DNA of 43,507 nt from a virus. Shown piece by piece: positions 1 to 9,293 of this stretch. Made by a program: the position numbers and the translations under genes. The notes beneath the pieces are model-generated. The model was not told the origin of the DNA. It searched no databases and saw nothing but the letters and a program-made list of their open reading frames with translations. The stretch lies in the IMG/VR virus record IMGVR_UViG_3300032278_004270, positions 1 through 43,507 of that record. One strand, 5' to 3'. Position 1 is the stretch's first letter; the number at the start of each line of letters is the position of its first letter.

Positions 1-888
1 ATGCAACTGTCGTCCCTGTTGGATGTTATGGCCGATTCTCTATCGTGCTCGCCGGTCACGATCCGCGGATACCGGCACCGCATCAACTTCCTGATTCGGC
101 ACGCCGGAGACATCGACCTGTCCACTGTCACGCCTGAATACTTCAAAGCCGTCCGGAAATCGGCATCCGATGAGAACATCGCCGCATCAACGATTGAGGC
201 GTCAATCAGTCAGGTGTTTTCTCTGATCAGCCGGGCCGGGTTCCGCGTCGATACAGGCCAGCCACTGAAGGTTCCGCCGCCGCATGTCGTGTTTGCTGAT
301 CCGGGCCACGTCGATCAGGCCGCGTTGCACGGCTCCGGATGGGTTCCTTGCTTCCTGTCACTGGCCTACGTGACGGGGCTTCGGCGATCTGACCTGCAGT
401 CGATCAGGCCGAGTTCTCTGGGCGATTCGCTCATACGAAAGGCGAACAAGACGCAAAAGATTCAGCGGTTCCCACTGCCGAAGTGGTGCCAGCGTCAGTG
501 CCAGAAGATTGACCGCTTCCCCCGTGATGAGCACGCGATCTATGACGGGATTCTCGCCGCATGCCGTGCCGCGAAAGTTCCGTACTTCACCCCTCAGCAG
601 ATCCGCAGGTTGTCCGCTCGCACATGGGAGCGGGTTCAGCCGGGGCTTGGACCGCTGATTCTCGGCAATAGTCTACCGGGGTGGAATGACGCCACCCGGT
701 ACTACCTCGACCCGTTCGAAGGCCTGTTCAATCGCGTGTGCGACTTTCCGCCGCTTCCGAGCTTGCTGACCACTGAGGAGAAGTGTGCCGCCGAATCGAG
801 ACGGCAACGGTTGATCCGGACCATCGAGCGGCTCACGGCCGAGAAACAGCAGACCCTGCTGACGGTGGCCGAGGGATTAGCGGGCTGA
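1..888 (+). CDS. int: Tyrosine recombinase / phage integrase, degenerate active site
   Basis: Likely catalyses site-specific integration and excision. The 295-residue protein has an N-terminal SAM-like core-binding region (about 1-95). Its catalytic domain shows TGLRRSDL (arginine box, R128/R129), basic residues near K147-K153, IRRLSART (second arginine box, about 201-208) and ATRYYLDP, which supplies the nucleophilic tyrosine (Y234 or Y235). The histidine expected before the second arginine reads as glutamine (TPQQIRR), and the LGH motif reads LGNS, so the site is divergent. It lies at the left edge, opposite in strand to the late genes, as expected for an integrase beside an attachment site. 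The start coincides with base 1, so an upstream start cannot be excluded. The family assignment is firm; activity is inferred. Confidence 0.85.
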   Translation: MQLSSLLDVMADSLSCSPVTIRGYRHRINFLIRHAGDIDLSTVTPEYFKAVRKSASDENIAASTIEASISQVFSLISRAGFRVDTGQPLKVPPPHVVFADPGHVDQAALHGSGWVPCFLSLAYVTGLRRSDLQSIRPSSLGDSLIRKANKTQKIQRFPLPKWCQRQCQKIDRFPRDEHAIYDGILAACRAAKVPYFTPQQIRRLSARTWERVQPGLGPLILGNSLPGWNDATRYYLDPFEGLFNRVCDFPPLPSLLTTEEKCAAESRRQRLIRTIERLTAEKQQTLLTVAEGLAG

Positions 889-970
889 CTTGTTTCTGAA
901 CACCAGGCGGGTTTAATCTGGCATTCTGAACAGATGACTTTGTCGCCGTTGATTCGAGGGAGCTTTGAGA

Positions 971-1207
971 GTGTCAAAATACGTTTGCGCATCATGTGGA
1001 AGCATTGGCAAGACGAAAGTTCAGCATAGGGGGAGCGGATGCCTGCTCATCTTCCTGCTGTGCTGCTTCATCATCCCCGGCCTGTTCTATCTGGCATGGC
1101 AAGCAACGCACACCGAACGCGTGTGTAAGCGCTGCGGTTCGAAGGATATCGTTCCCACGAGCAGCCCACGCGGGAAGCGATTGGTGGCCGAAGCGAAGAA
1201 CGGTTGA
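971..1207 (+). CDS. Small zinc-ribbon membrane protein, LITAF-like layout
   Basis: A 78-residue protein with a CxxC knuckle (CASC) near the N terminus, a hydrophobic segment of about 22 residues (CLLIFLLCCFIIPGLFYLAW) and a second CxxC (CKRC). Two CxxC pairs flanking a membrane-inserted stretch is the layout of LITAF-like zinc domains, which sit on the cytosolic membrane face. GTG at 971 is preferred over the in-frame TTG at 965, because the Shine-Dalgarno GAGGGAG (956-962) is 8 bases from the GTG but only 2 from the TTG. The gene follows the integrase by about 80 bases and converges on the tail genes. Function is unknown; a lysogeny-expressed membrane protein is a guess from position. Confidence 0.6.
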   Translation: MSKYVCASCGSIGKTKVQHRGSGCLLIFLLCCFIIPGLFYLAWQATHTERVCKRCGSKDIVPTSSPRGKRLVAEAKNG

Positions 1208-1978
1208 TCAGGGCCAGTAGGGTTCCACGGAGAACTTCATCGGAACTTCGATGGTGTCCAGCGGTGTCTGCAGCTGCTGCGTGTTCGTGATCACGGCCAC
1301 CATTTCGAATGGATGCCGGAAATCAGGAGCCGGCCCCGTCAGATCCGCCACCGTGTCCGAGATGTAGCTCGATGGCAGATAATAAACCGGCGCGTGTAAA
1401 TCGAAATTCGTCGGGTTGCTGGGATCGTTGAAGAGCGTTCCCGCTTGATTGAGCCGCCCCCAGAGCACTTCCCCGATGAAGTAGAAACTCAGAAGCGGTT
1501 CGCGAATGTCCGGGCTCGGGCTGACTCCTCCCGGCCGGCGAATCAGCAGATTGAACGCGTCCACGGTCTCCTCATAGGTCAGCTGTCGGAACGTCTCGAA
1601 GCTGTCCCACCACCAGGGAGTGTTATTCACTTTCCAGAACGGATAGTGTCTGGACTGCTCCCGGTTGAATGTGACGGCTTCCCGCCAATAGGGAGCCGTC
1701 ATCTCGGTCACCGGCTCGGAGATCAGATATTCCGCATCAGAGCCGGCCTGAACGTAACGCAAGACGAGCTCGGCATCCAATCGATCGAGCACGTTCTCAC
1801 TGCCGTACATCACGAATTCGGCGTGAAACCGGTTGTATTCCTGCTCTTTGGCCCTCACGTTCGGGAACTGCAAATGAGCCTTGAAGTGATGCGGCATGTC
1901 CGGCCGGAGATGCGTTCGGATGTGATGCGTGGCCAGCGGTGAGCCGTGGGGATTCGCGGGGGACAGCAAACTACTCAT
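1208..1978 (-). CDS. Distal structural protein, unrecognised
   Basis: A 256-residue protein I cannot assign to a family. It is rich in aromatic residues (WWW, YWR, PYWP at the C terminus), with no signal peptide or membrane segment. It is the last gene of the late block and its start overlaps the stop of the preceding gene by 8 bases (ATGAGTAG), indicating translational coupling. Being distal to tape measure and the long repeat protein, it is probably a tail-tip or baseplate-associated protein. That role rests on position only. Confidence 0.6.
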   Translation of the reverse strand: MSSLLSPANPHGSPLATHHIRTHLRPDMPHHFKAHLQFPNVRAKEQEYNRFHAEFVMYGSENVLDRLDAELVLRYVQAGSDAEYLISEPVTEMTAPYWREAVTFNREQSRHYPFWKVNNTPWWWDSFETFRQLTYEETVDAFNLLIRRPGGVSPSPDIREPLLSFYFIGEVLWGRLNQAGTLFNDPSNPTNFDLHAPVYYLPSSYISDTVADLTGPAPDFRHPFEMVAVITNTQQLQTPLDTIEVPMKFSVEPYWP

Positions 1979-2669
1979 CGAAATAGCCCACTTCCTGAAA
2001 CCATCGCGGCTCGACGGATGTGATCGATTGCCCGATCCCCGGAATCCAGTTCGTCATGGCGATGACGCCGGCATTCATCGGCGATGGATGCCCCACGGGG
2101 ATGATCGAGTTCACCGGGATCTCGATTGTGCTGCAGGTCATCGGTGTCTGTTCGATCTTCGCCTGAGCCAGCTGCCAGAGCCCGCTGGCCTGAATGATGA
2201 TCTCGGTTCGCTCCGGAGTTCGATCATAGTTCAGCTCGATGAACCAGCGGAGAGGCTGAAACTCGGCCGTGTTCCCCAGGCGAATGGTAATCTCTCCCTC
2301 GGCCAGCTGGCCGGTGGCAATCAATGCGGCTTTGACTTGCGGGCCGGTGGCCAGAGGGGAGAGCAGGGGAGCCGGAACGCCGTTCACGGTGAGCTGGAGC
2401 AGGGGTTGTAATGCGTCGAATTCGCTGAGACTGCCGATGATCGTGAGCATCCACGTGGCCGTGGCATCCGAGGGGATTAACTTGAATGCCCGTGCTGAGC
2501 CGAGGCTGGCCAGAGGCTCGAGGAGAACCACGCTGGCCGGCCCGGCTTCGGATGAAGCCCGAGACGAGCCACCAGAGCCCCCGAGGAGCCCCCGCTTGTA
2601 ATCGCGCAGCAGCCGGCTCAGCAGCTCCCACGTGGTCGGTTTCAATGCTATCAGCTGTTCGTCGGCCAT
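1971..2669 (-). CDS. Probable tail-associated structural protein
   Basis: A 232-residue protein of unrecognised family. Residues about 28-45 form a Gly/Ser/Ala-rich linker (LLGGSGGSSRASSEAG), followed by a beta-rich body. The C-terminal part (IEIPVNSIIPVGHP) resembles the composition of virion proteins. Start and stop overlap the neighbouring genes by 1 and 8 bases, so it is translated as part of the tail operon. A structural role is inferred from this context alone. Confidence 0.6.
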   Translation of the reverse strand: MADEQLIALKPTTWELLSRLLRDYKRGLLGGSGGSSRASSEAGPASVVLLEPLASLGSARAFKLIPSDATATWMLTIIGSLSEFDALQPLLQLTVNGVPAPLLSPLATGPQVKAALIATGQLAEGEITIRLGNTAEFQPLRWFIELNYDRTPERTEIIIQASGLWQLAQAKIEQTPMTCSTIEIPVNSIIPVGHPSPMNAGVIAMTNWIPGIGQSITSVEPRWFQEVGYFDE

Positions 2670-5600
2670 TATGCGTCCTGAGTGATGATCACCCCTGTGG
2701 ATTCAAAGAGCTTCCGGATGTTTGGAAACTCTCCATCGTGGCTGATTGAGCCATTCGCGGCCATTGTGACCTCACCGCCCCGGACATCGCCGCCCCGCTT
2801 GATGATCGTTTTCAGCTTCGCCGCTTCGCCCTCGAAGAACGCGAGGCCCGAATCCCCATCGTAGAACGTGCATCGAGCCAGATCATCATTGCAGATCACG
2901 TTGAGAGCCGGGGCTCCACTTTCGTTTGAGGAGCCGGTTTCGAAAACGGTGAGATCCAGGCTTCCGAACAGAGCATGCAGCCGCATCAGCCCCGAGCCCG
3001 ATTCTTCGCCGCGGCCGATCTCGATTCGCTCCTCCCCGTCCGGATCCATCGCCAGAATCAGATAGCGGTTCCGATATTCGTAGTAACCGGCATCGTTCCG
3101 GAGTGGCAGACCAATGGCCCCGCTGAACCGGTTGAACTGAACCAGAGAATTCAGCAGGGGAGCCACGTAATGCGTTCCGGTCCCCTCATCGGTGATATCG
3201 ACCACGGAGCCCTCAAACGACTCGGAGAGCTTAATCCATCCAGCATCCCGATCGATGGCCACAATGTAATAATCGGTTTCCGCGTCCACGCCGGCCGGGA
3301 GCGTGTCCGAGCTGGCCAGCCGGACAATCTGGCCAGAGCGGAAATCCGCCGCGCAGAACAACCGATTGTTGGCGGTGTCGACGGTGAACGTGGAGGCTTG
3401 GCGAAGCCCGTACAACGGGCCTTCGATGCCGGTCTCGAAAATCACATCATCCCCCTGCTGAGGGATCCGGCCGAGCGTCCAGTTCAGGGGATCATCGTAA
3501 TGCCATTTCCCCCGGGATTCGGTGGCTGTCGTGAATGCCGCCACGCCTCCAGGCTGAGAGGTGGAGATTGTCACCTTACCGTTGGTGATGTCGGTTTCGG
3601 TCACTGCCATCAGATCGACATCGGTGAGCGTCGGATCGAATTCGCAACGAACGCCGATGCCCTGCAGATCCCCCGTACAATCCACGTTCCCGGAGCCGAC
3701 GGCCGTGAGCGCCTCGATGGCCGTCTCGATCTCTGCCGCCGTGCCATCGAAATCGATGGAAGCCGAGGCCTCGGCATCGAGGGAGAGCGTAAACGTGCCA
3801 TAGTGGACATCTTCGGGGACGGTGACCAGCTGAACCTCCCCCTCGGCCGGCTTGCCGTGCTGCAGGGTTTCGACGGAGACAAAGGCCCCCTCGGTTCCCT
3901 CCTGCGTCTGCTCCCAATCGACGAACGTAAGTGAAACGCTGTTGTCGTATGGCTCCAGATCGGATGTCATTCCGATCGTGTAGTCGTTGCCGGCCACGTT
4001 GGTTCCGTTGAGCTCGATCGAATAGCGGTAGAACTCTCCGTCCCCACTGAGTGAGCGGATGCGGAAGTCTCCCACCACGGAGCCGGATATCAGATGTCGC
4101 AGCGTTTCCGGCAAAACGGTTTCGACGGTGTTTGGATAAGCGAAGTTCCGGCTGAGGCCGGACCGCGTGAACCGCAGCGTTCCATATTCGGCCGTATACG
4201 GGATCTTCAATTCGTAAACCGTGTTCCCGGAAGCTGAATAGGCGAGCTCGGTTTCGACCTCGATGACGGGGATCATGCCGGCCAGCGTGTTATTGAACAG
4301 AACCGCCGAGACGCCGTATGAGCCGCTCACGGTGACCGTGCCCCCGGTGGCCGGGTTCCAAGTCACATCGACAGCCGAAGCCCAGGGAAGGGCCTCCAGA
4401 ACAGCCGCCCGCATTGCCGCGCTGGTTGTGCTCGGCGTGAAGGCCACACCGATTCCGTTCAGCTGCAGAATGCCCTGTCCGGTGGTTGGCACTCCTTCGA
4501 TCTTCACCACGATGGTGGAGGTGACCGGGCTCGAGCCGGACACTGTCTGAGAAGTGATCTTGGCCACTACGGTCTGCAGGTTATTGACGGCTGAGAACGT
4601 GACATCTCCGAGCGAATCATCGAACTCGATCCGATAGGCTCCCGGGGATCCCGAGACTTCCACGTTGCCGGCTCCCACGCCGGCCAGACCAGCCAGAGCC
4701 GTTTGCAGCGTGGCCGTGGAGGCATCGAACGGGATTGAGTCCGTGGTGGCACTCCCCACGCGATAGGCCACGGTTCCCCGCCGCGCCTCATAGGTCACGG
4801 AGATGACTTCCCCCTGACCACCGCCCCCGGTGGCTTTCTTCAGCCACTGAGCCACGGGCTCCTCGGGCTCCTCCTGCTCCTCCTGTTCGATCGGATACCA
4901 GCGAACGGTGAGATTCGCCAGCGCGAACGGATCATTTTCGCCGCCGCTGTTCCCCCGGAGCTCCACCTCCCAGGCAGACCATGAGCCACTGACCGGCCGG
5001 ATGATGTAATCGTTCTCCGGGAGCCGCTTCTCCATCAACTCGGTCAGCCCCTCGAGGAATGTCACCGCGTCATCATCACCGGCTTCGAGAGAGCCGATCT
5101 GATCAATCAGCCGCGTTCCCTGCAGCAGTTGCACGGCCCCCAATTCCCACGGCCCGCCGTTCGAATCGAGCGTGTCCAGCTGATAGATGGAATTCAGCCG
5201 ATCCGGATAGAGGAATTCGTTGATCGTCACGGCGTGATCGCTGGCCGCGTAGGTTCCTTTGAGTTCCACCGTGTAGGACAGCAGCCGCCCGGACGATCCC
5301 ACCAGGGGAACATTGAACGTGATGACGAGTTTTGCGCTGGCTTTTTCAAACCAGCGTTTCACCGCATAGTTGGGCGATGTGCACTCGATGACGAAACAGA
5401 GGAATTCGATATCGTCCCACGTTTTGCCGTCCAGGTACGTGTTGATAATGCCGGCCAGATTCGGGGAGTTGATCGGCGAGCCCGTGGCGATGTTCGGGAT
5501 TGACCAGGGAGTTCCGCCCGGTGGTGGATCCGAAGACTCATACGCCGATGCGACATAGAACACCACATCGGTTTGCGAAGCCGATGGATCATTCAGATCG

Positions 5601-6685
5601 AGTTCGTCATTGATCTTGATGATCGTTGAGAGCGGAGTGGAATCGTTTGTCGTGATGGTGGGAGTCAGCACCATATGAGCACTGGTCACGATGGCATTGC
5701 CGGGAATGACCGTTCCGGCCAGCGTGCCGGTGGCCCCCCGGTGGAAAGACACCACGCCATGGCGGTGTCGGCTTTCCTCTTTGCCCACCAGGATGTTCTG
5801 GTTTGAAACGGACTGCCAATAGACCCCATCGGGATCCTCTGAAGCGTAGCCCGTGTGCGTTGCGGCCACGGTTCGCTCACCGGTAACCGATTCGTAATCG
5901 CTGGGAGGGACTGAAACAACGTCGGTCACTTCGTTGTTGGCTTCTCCGAGCTTGGAATCGAACAGAGCCACCAGAGAGGCCTCAGACTGGTCGAACATGA
6001 TCGGAGTGACGATATCCGTGCCATCGATCACGAATTCGTGATAGCCGCTCACGGCCCCTTCGATGTCCACGCGAACCTTTTTGTTCTGAGCTGCTGAATA
6101 AGGCCGGACGGTGGTAACGGTCACCTCGGCCGTTCCGCCGCGAAGATTGCTGTAATCCACGATCAGCGTATCGGCATCGAGCCCGGCATATCGCCCGGTG
6201 AATGTCACTTCGAACAGCCCGGCCGAGATCAGGCTCACGGTGATATCACCCGCTTCGAACACCGAAAGCGCCTCCAGAGCCGCCTGAATCGTGGCCGCGT
6301 TGGCGTTGTATGCCAGAGCCGTGGTTGTGGCCGCCCCGTAGGAGAGCGTGAACGTTCCCCCCGTCGGGCTGTTGCCGATCGTGATCAGCTGTTTTTCCGA
6401 GGTGATGGTGGAGCCACCATAATGAGCCGTGAGCCCGAACGGGATGCCCGGGATGTTCGCCGTGAGAATCACGGCATCTTCTCCGGCCGAAGCGGTGACC
6501 TCGGAGAACTCCGGGAGATCGGACGCGTTCCACGCGTTGGCGATGGCCTCGGCATCGAACTCGGTCCACGTGCCGAGCGTCTTGCCGTTCATCGAGATCG
6601 TGAGCGAAACGCCGGCCGGTGGAGCCGCAATCCGAGAGACTTGGGCCTGATCCGGGGCATCGCCCCGCCATATGTTTTTCGGCAT
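2669..6685 (-). CDS. Giant repeat-containing tail / adhesin-like protein
   Basis: At 1338 residues this is the largest protein of the window and probably forms the fibre or host-contact part of the tail. It contains several copies of a roughly 60-75-residue beta-rich unit. Each copy opens with a GTFTL-like strand, has a helix of the type A.IQ.AL.AL, then a GxGNV..G strand. Clear copies sit at residues about 110-180, 637-695, 769-830 and 963-1028. A Glu/Pro hinge (EEQEEPEEPVAQW, about 607-619) splits the chain. The C-terminal 300 residues lack the repeat and look like a different, possibly receptor-binding, beta domain. The unit resembles repeats I associate with planctomycete surface proteins. 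It lies between a 311-residue structural protein and a 232-residue one. Confidence 0.75.
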   Translation of the reverse strand: MPKNIWRGDAPDQAQVSRIAAPPAGVSLTISMNGKTLGTWTEFDAEAIANAWNASDLPEFSEVTASAGEDAVILTANIPGIPFGLTAHYGGSTITSEKQLITIGNSPTGGTFTLSYGAATTTALAYNANAATIQAALEALSVFEAGDITVSLISAGLFEVTFTGRYAGLDADTLIVDYSNLRGGTAEVTVTTVRPYSAAQNKKVRVDIEGAVSGYHEFVIDGTDIVTPIMFDQSEASLVALFDSKLGEANNEVTDVVSVPPSDYESVTGERTVAATHTGYASEDPDGVYWQSVSNQNILVGKEESRHRHGVVSFHRGATGTLAGTVIPGNAIVTSAHMVLTPTITTNDSTPLSTIIKINDELDLNDPSASQTDVVFYVASAYESSDPPPGGTPWSIPNIATGSPINSPNLAGIINTYLDGKTWDDIEFLCFVIECTSPNYAVKRWFEKASAKLVITFNVPLVGSSGRLLSYTVELKGTYAASDHAVTINEFLYPDRLNSIYQLDTLDSNGGPWELGAVQLLQGTRLIDQIGSLEAGDDDAVTFLEGLTELMEKRLPENDYIIRPVSGSWSAWEVELRGNSGGENDPFALANLTVRWYPIEQEEQEEPEEPVAQWLKKATGGGGQGEVISVTYEARRGTVAYRVGSATTDSIPFDASTATLQTALAGLAGVGAGNVEVSGSPGAYRIEFDDSLGDVTFSAVNNLQTVVAKITSQTVSGSSPVTSTIVVKIEGVPTTGQGILQLNGIGVAFTPSTTSAAMRAAVLEALPWASAVDVTWNPATGGTVTVSGSYGVSAVLFNNTLAGMIPVIEVETELAYSASGNTVYELKIPYTAEYGTLRFTRSGLSRNFAYPNTVETVLPETLRHLISGSVVGDFRIRSLSGDGEFYRYSIELNGTNVAGNDYTIGMTSDLEPYDNSVSLTFVDWEQTQEGTEGAFVSVETLQHGKPAEGEVQLVTVPEDVHYGTFTLSLDAEASASIDFDGTAAEIETAIEALTAVGSGNVDCTGDLQGIGVRCEFDPTLTDVDLMAVTETDITNGKVTISTSQPGGVAAFTTATESRGKWHYDDPLNWTLGRIPQQGDDVIFETGIEGPLYGLRQASTFTVDTANNRLFCAADFRSGQIVRLASSDTLPAGVDAETDYYIVAIDRDAGWIKLSESFEGSVVDITDEGTGTHYVAPLLNSLVQFNRFSGAIGLPLRNDAGYYEYRNRYLILAMDPDGEERIEIGRGEESGSGLMRLHALFGSLDLTVFETGSSNESGAPALNVICNDDLARCTFYDGDSGLAFFEGEAAKLKTIIKRGGDVRGGEVTMAANGSISHDGEFPNIRKLFESTGVIITQDA
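3602..6358 (-). repeat. Protein-level repeats within the giant tail protein
   Basis: Four recognisable copies encode the same fold: 6146-6358 (GTFTLSYGAATTTALAY start), 4601-4777 (GTVAYRVGSATTDSIPF), 4295-4480 (GQGILQLNGIGVAF, most divergent) and 3602-3799 (GTFTLSLDAEASASIDF). The shared pattern is a strand, then F/Y-D/N-A-x-x-A, then I/LQ-x-AL-x-x-L, then V-G-x-G-N/D-V. A partial copy (GTLRFTRSGLSRNFAY) lies near 4180. The copies have diverged at DNA level, so they look like old duplications of a structural module rather than recent DNA repeats. Confidence 0.7.
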
Positions 6686-6696
6686 CCGTGCACCTG

Positions 6697-7632
6697 TTAT
6701 TTGAGGATTGGGAGTTTTGAAAACGGCTTGCGGGGATTGTCCCAGCGATCGATGAAGATCAGTTCTTCTTTCGTCAGCTGAGACTTGATTTCACCGCGAT
6801 AGATGAAGGCCCCGGTGTTCGCGTCCCCGGTTTTCGATTCGCGGATGGCCGAGCCGTTTTTGTCCAGCCAGACCGGTTCATCGACCTGCTCACCGCTGGC
6901 GTTGAGGATCCGCCGTTTCTTCCATTCGATGTTATCCGGGTTGAATCCTCCATCGGTCGCGATGTAGCGTTCGTAGAGCCCTCGATTCGGGATCCGCTGA
7001 ACCCACGTTCGCGGGTTGTACTCCACGACCATCGACATCGGCGCATAAGTGAAAACGTTCTCGGTTTCGGTGTCCCCGATGCTCAGATCGGTAATCAAGA
7101 GCGTTTCTTTCGGCCAGCGAACGCCACCGAGTTTCACCGCCGCATCATTCACGGCCGAGTTGTATTCGAGGATCCAATCGGGCCACGGAACGGGGATGTT
7201 CTTCTCGATGGTCAGTCGCCACGCGGCCAGCTTCTTCTCCGGGAGATCGGAAAAGAAATCTCCGGCCGTGTTCTGGTATGGCTTTCCTTCCGAGTCGAAC
7301 AGTTCCGAATAACCGATCGAGATTGAGCCGAGCGTGTAACGTGGTGGCCGCTTGCGGGGATCCGGCTCTGATGGCCAGTCGTCGGTCCAGTCGATAGTGA
7401 CGGTCCAGATGTAGATATCATCGGCCCCCCGATCAAACTCCATGTCCCGGAGATAGAACCCCTTCCGTTTGTCGTGCTCCTGCCCGTGCTTCCAATCACT
7501 GAACCGGCCGAGAATGGTGAATTCGTCATCAGTGGCCGAAGTGACGGTGACATGCCACACCTCGGAAAAGCTGTGCTCTTCTCCGATGCTGCCGCGCCGC
7601 TGATAGGAAAGTTCCCGTTGAGTAACCGCCAT
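6697..7632 (-). CDS. Structural protein downstream of tape measure
   Basis: A 311-residue soluble protein rich in Trp and Asp (for example WTVTIDWTDDW near residue 76). No family is recognised. It lies directly after the tape measure gene (2 bases between them) and before the giant repeat protein, the slot normally used for distal tail or baseplate hub proteins in siphoviruses. The N-terminal third looks beta-rich (EVWHVTVTSATDDEFTILG). A distal-tail role is inferred from gene order, not motif. Confidence 0.65.
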   Translation of the reverse strand: MAVTQRELSYQRRGSIGEEHSFSEVWHVTVTSATDDEFTILGRFSDWKHGQEHDKRKGFYLRDMEFDRGADDIYIWTVTIDWTDDWPSEPDPRKRPPRYTLGSISIGYSELFDSEGKPYQNTAGDFFSDLPEKKLAAWRLTIEKNIPVPWPDWILEYNSAVNDAAVKLGGVRWPKETLLITDLSIGDTETENVFTYAPMSMVVEYNPRTWVQRIPNRGLYERYIATDGGFNPDNIEWKKRRILNASGEQVDEPVWLDKNGSAIRESKTGDANTGAFIYRGEIKSQLTKEELIFIDRWDNPRKPFSKLPILK

Positions 7633-7634
7633 TG

Positions 7635-9293
7635 CTACCTCCCCACGACCAGAAGTGGATTCTTCTTCAGCAGTTCCCGCACTTTGACGAGCTCATCGGC
7701 CGTCCGCTTCGTGTTCTTCTCGGTCTGCTCCTCGGGACTGCCCGCGAAACCTCCCAGGGCCCGGGCCAGAACGTTCGCCGCCCCGGAGCTCCCCAGCACA
7801 AGCGCCGCGTTCGAGGCCTTGCCGGCTTCCTTGCCGGCCTTCGCTGCCGCGGATCCGGCCGCGTCTTCTGATCCTTCGCCAGCTTCTTCGTCGGCCTGCT
7901 GCTTCGCCGCTCCGAATGCCGCCACGGCGTTCTCATTCAGCTGATTCTGCAGTCGATCGAGCTCCGGGCTCGAGCTGGCGAAGTTCGCTTGGAACTCGGG
8001 TAGCTCTGACAGCCGATCCCGGATGCCGTTGCTGGCCATCTCCAGAGATTTGGACTTCGGCAGCTCGGCCATCGTCGCCTCGAAGCCACTCATGAGCGGC
8101 TTCCAGTTGATGTCGATGCCGTTGGTCCCGCCGCTGGCGATAAAGTCCCAGACTTCGGTGAAGATGTTCTGAATGTTCGTGGCTAGATTCTCGAGAACCG
8201 TCCGCGTGCCATTAGCCATGTCGACAAAGAACTCATACCAGTTCTCTGTGAACCAGCTTCCATATGCCACGATGTCCTCAGCCACCGCTGAAACGAATGA
8301 GGGAAGGCTCTGGAATCCGGTAATCAGGTTTTCAATCTGCCACATCTGCAAATCGACGATGAACATGAATCCGGCCCGTAGCGACTCAACGCCATTCCAG
8401 AACCCGATTTTGATTTTCTCCCAGGCAATCGCCGCGAGAAGAGCCCCGTTGTCCCACGTGAATTTGGCCATCTGCAGATATTGGCTGAACGGCTCTTTCA
8501 TCGCCTGAATGCCGGCGATCGTACTTCGAACCGCCGCCTTCAGATCGAACGTGTCCACGATCATGGTTCCAATCTCAGTCAGCTGCAGGCCCACATTATC
8601 CGAGAGCGTTGACCAGAGCCCGCCCAGCGTGTTCGATTGCGCTTCCATCAGGCCGGCGAATTTGCCGCCCTCCCCGGTGAGATCGGCGATGGCCCGCTGA
8701 AGATGGCCGAAGTTGACCTGACCGGAAGAGACCAGTTCCCGCACTTCATCGGCCGAGACGCCGAACTGTTTGGCCAGCTCGGCCTGAATCGGGATCCCGC
8801 GGCCGGCCAGCTGGTTGATGTCCTCCATGAAGAGACGGCCCGAAACTCGGGCCTTGCCGTAGATTTCAGCCAGCTCACCGATCGGGATATTGAGCCCGGC
8901 CGCCACATCGCCGAGCTTCTTCAACTCGGGCGTAACTTCTCCAGACTCGAACCCGAATGCAATCAGTTTCTTCGCCGCATCGGCCAGCTCGGGGAACTGA
9001 AACGGAGTGGAAGCCGCGAATTGTCGGAGCTCATCGAGCGTCTTTTGACCTTTCGCCGCGCTGCCCGTCAGCACGTTGAACGCCACCGATGTTTTTTCGG
9101 CATCGGCTGCCATCTTCAGCATGCCCGTGATGCCGGCCGTGGCTCCCATCGCGGCCAGGCCGGTGGTCATCATGGCCATCGGCCCGCTGGCAAGCCGGGA
9201 CATCCTCGAGCCCATCGATGAGATCTGAGAGCTGATCGAACCGAAGCCGCGGGACTTCAGTTCGACGAACGCTTCAGCCAGCTTGAAGTTCAT
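7635..9293 (-). CDS. Tail tape measure protein
   Basis: A 552-residue protein that sets tail length and is packed in the tail tube. The N-terminal part carries the conserved tape-measure core: AADAEKTSVAFNVLTGSA, then LRQFAASTPFQFPEL, ADAAKKLIAFGF and LAEIYGKARVSGRLFMEDINQ, followed by GIPIQAELAKQFG. This is the TIGR01760-type pattern. Hydrophobic segments (MAMMTTGLAAMGATAGITGML, residues about 39-59) match the usual membrane-active stretches. At about 0.15 nm per residue the tail would be roughly 80 nm. Its ATG overlaps the stop of the frameshifted chaperone product (TAATG at 9291-9295). Confidence 0.9.
   Translation of the reverse strand: MNFKLAEAFVELKSRGFGSISSQISSMGSRMSRLASGPMAMMTTGLAAMGATAGITGMLKMAADAEKTSVAFNVLTGSAAKGQKTLDELRQFAASTPFQFPELADAAKKLIAFGFESGEVTPELKKLGDVAAGLNIPIGELAEIYGKARVSGRLFMEDINQLAGRGIPIQAELAKQFGVSADEVRELVSSGQVNFGHLQRAIADLTGEGGKFAGLMEAQSNTLGGLWSTLSDNVGLQLTEIGTMIVDTFDLKAAVRSTIAGIQAMKEPFSQYLQMAKFTWDNGALLAAIAWEKIKIGFWNGVESLRAGFMFIVDLQMWQIENLITGFQSLPSFVSAVAEDIVAYGSWFTENWYEFFVDMANGTRTVLENLATNIQNIFTEVWDFIASGGTNGIDINWKPLMSGFEATMAELPKSKSLEMASNGIRDRLSELPEFQANFASSSPELDRLQNQLNENAVAAFGAAKQQADEEAGEGSEDAAGSAAAKAGKEAGKASNAALVLGSSGAANVLARALGGFAGSPEEQTEKNTKRTADELVKVRELLKKNPLLVVGR

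Noticed and set aside
3602-6358. CRISPR or DNA-repeat array
   Set aside because: Repeats are protein-level and diverged, with no constant spacers.
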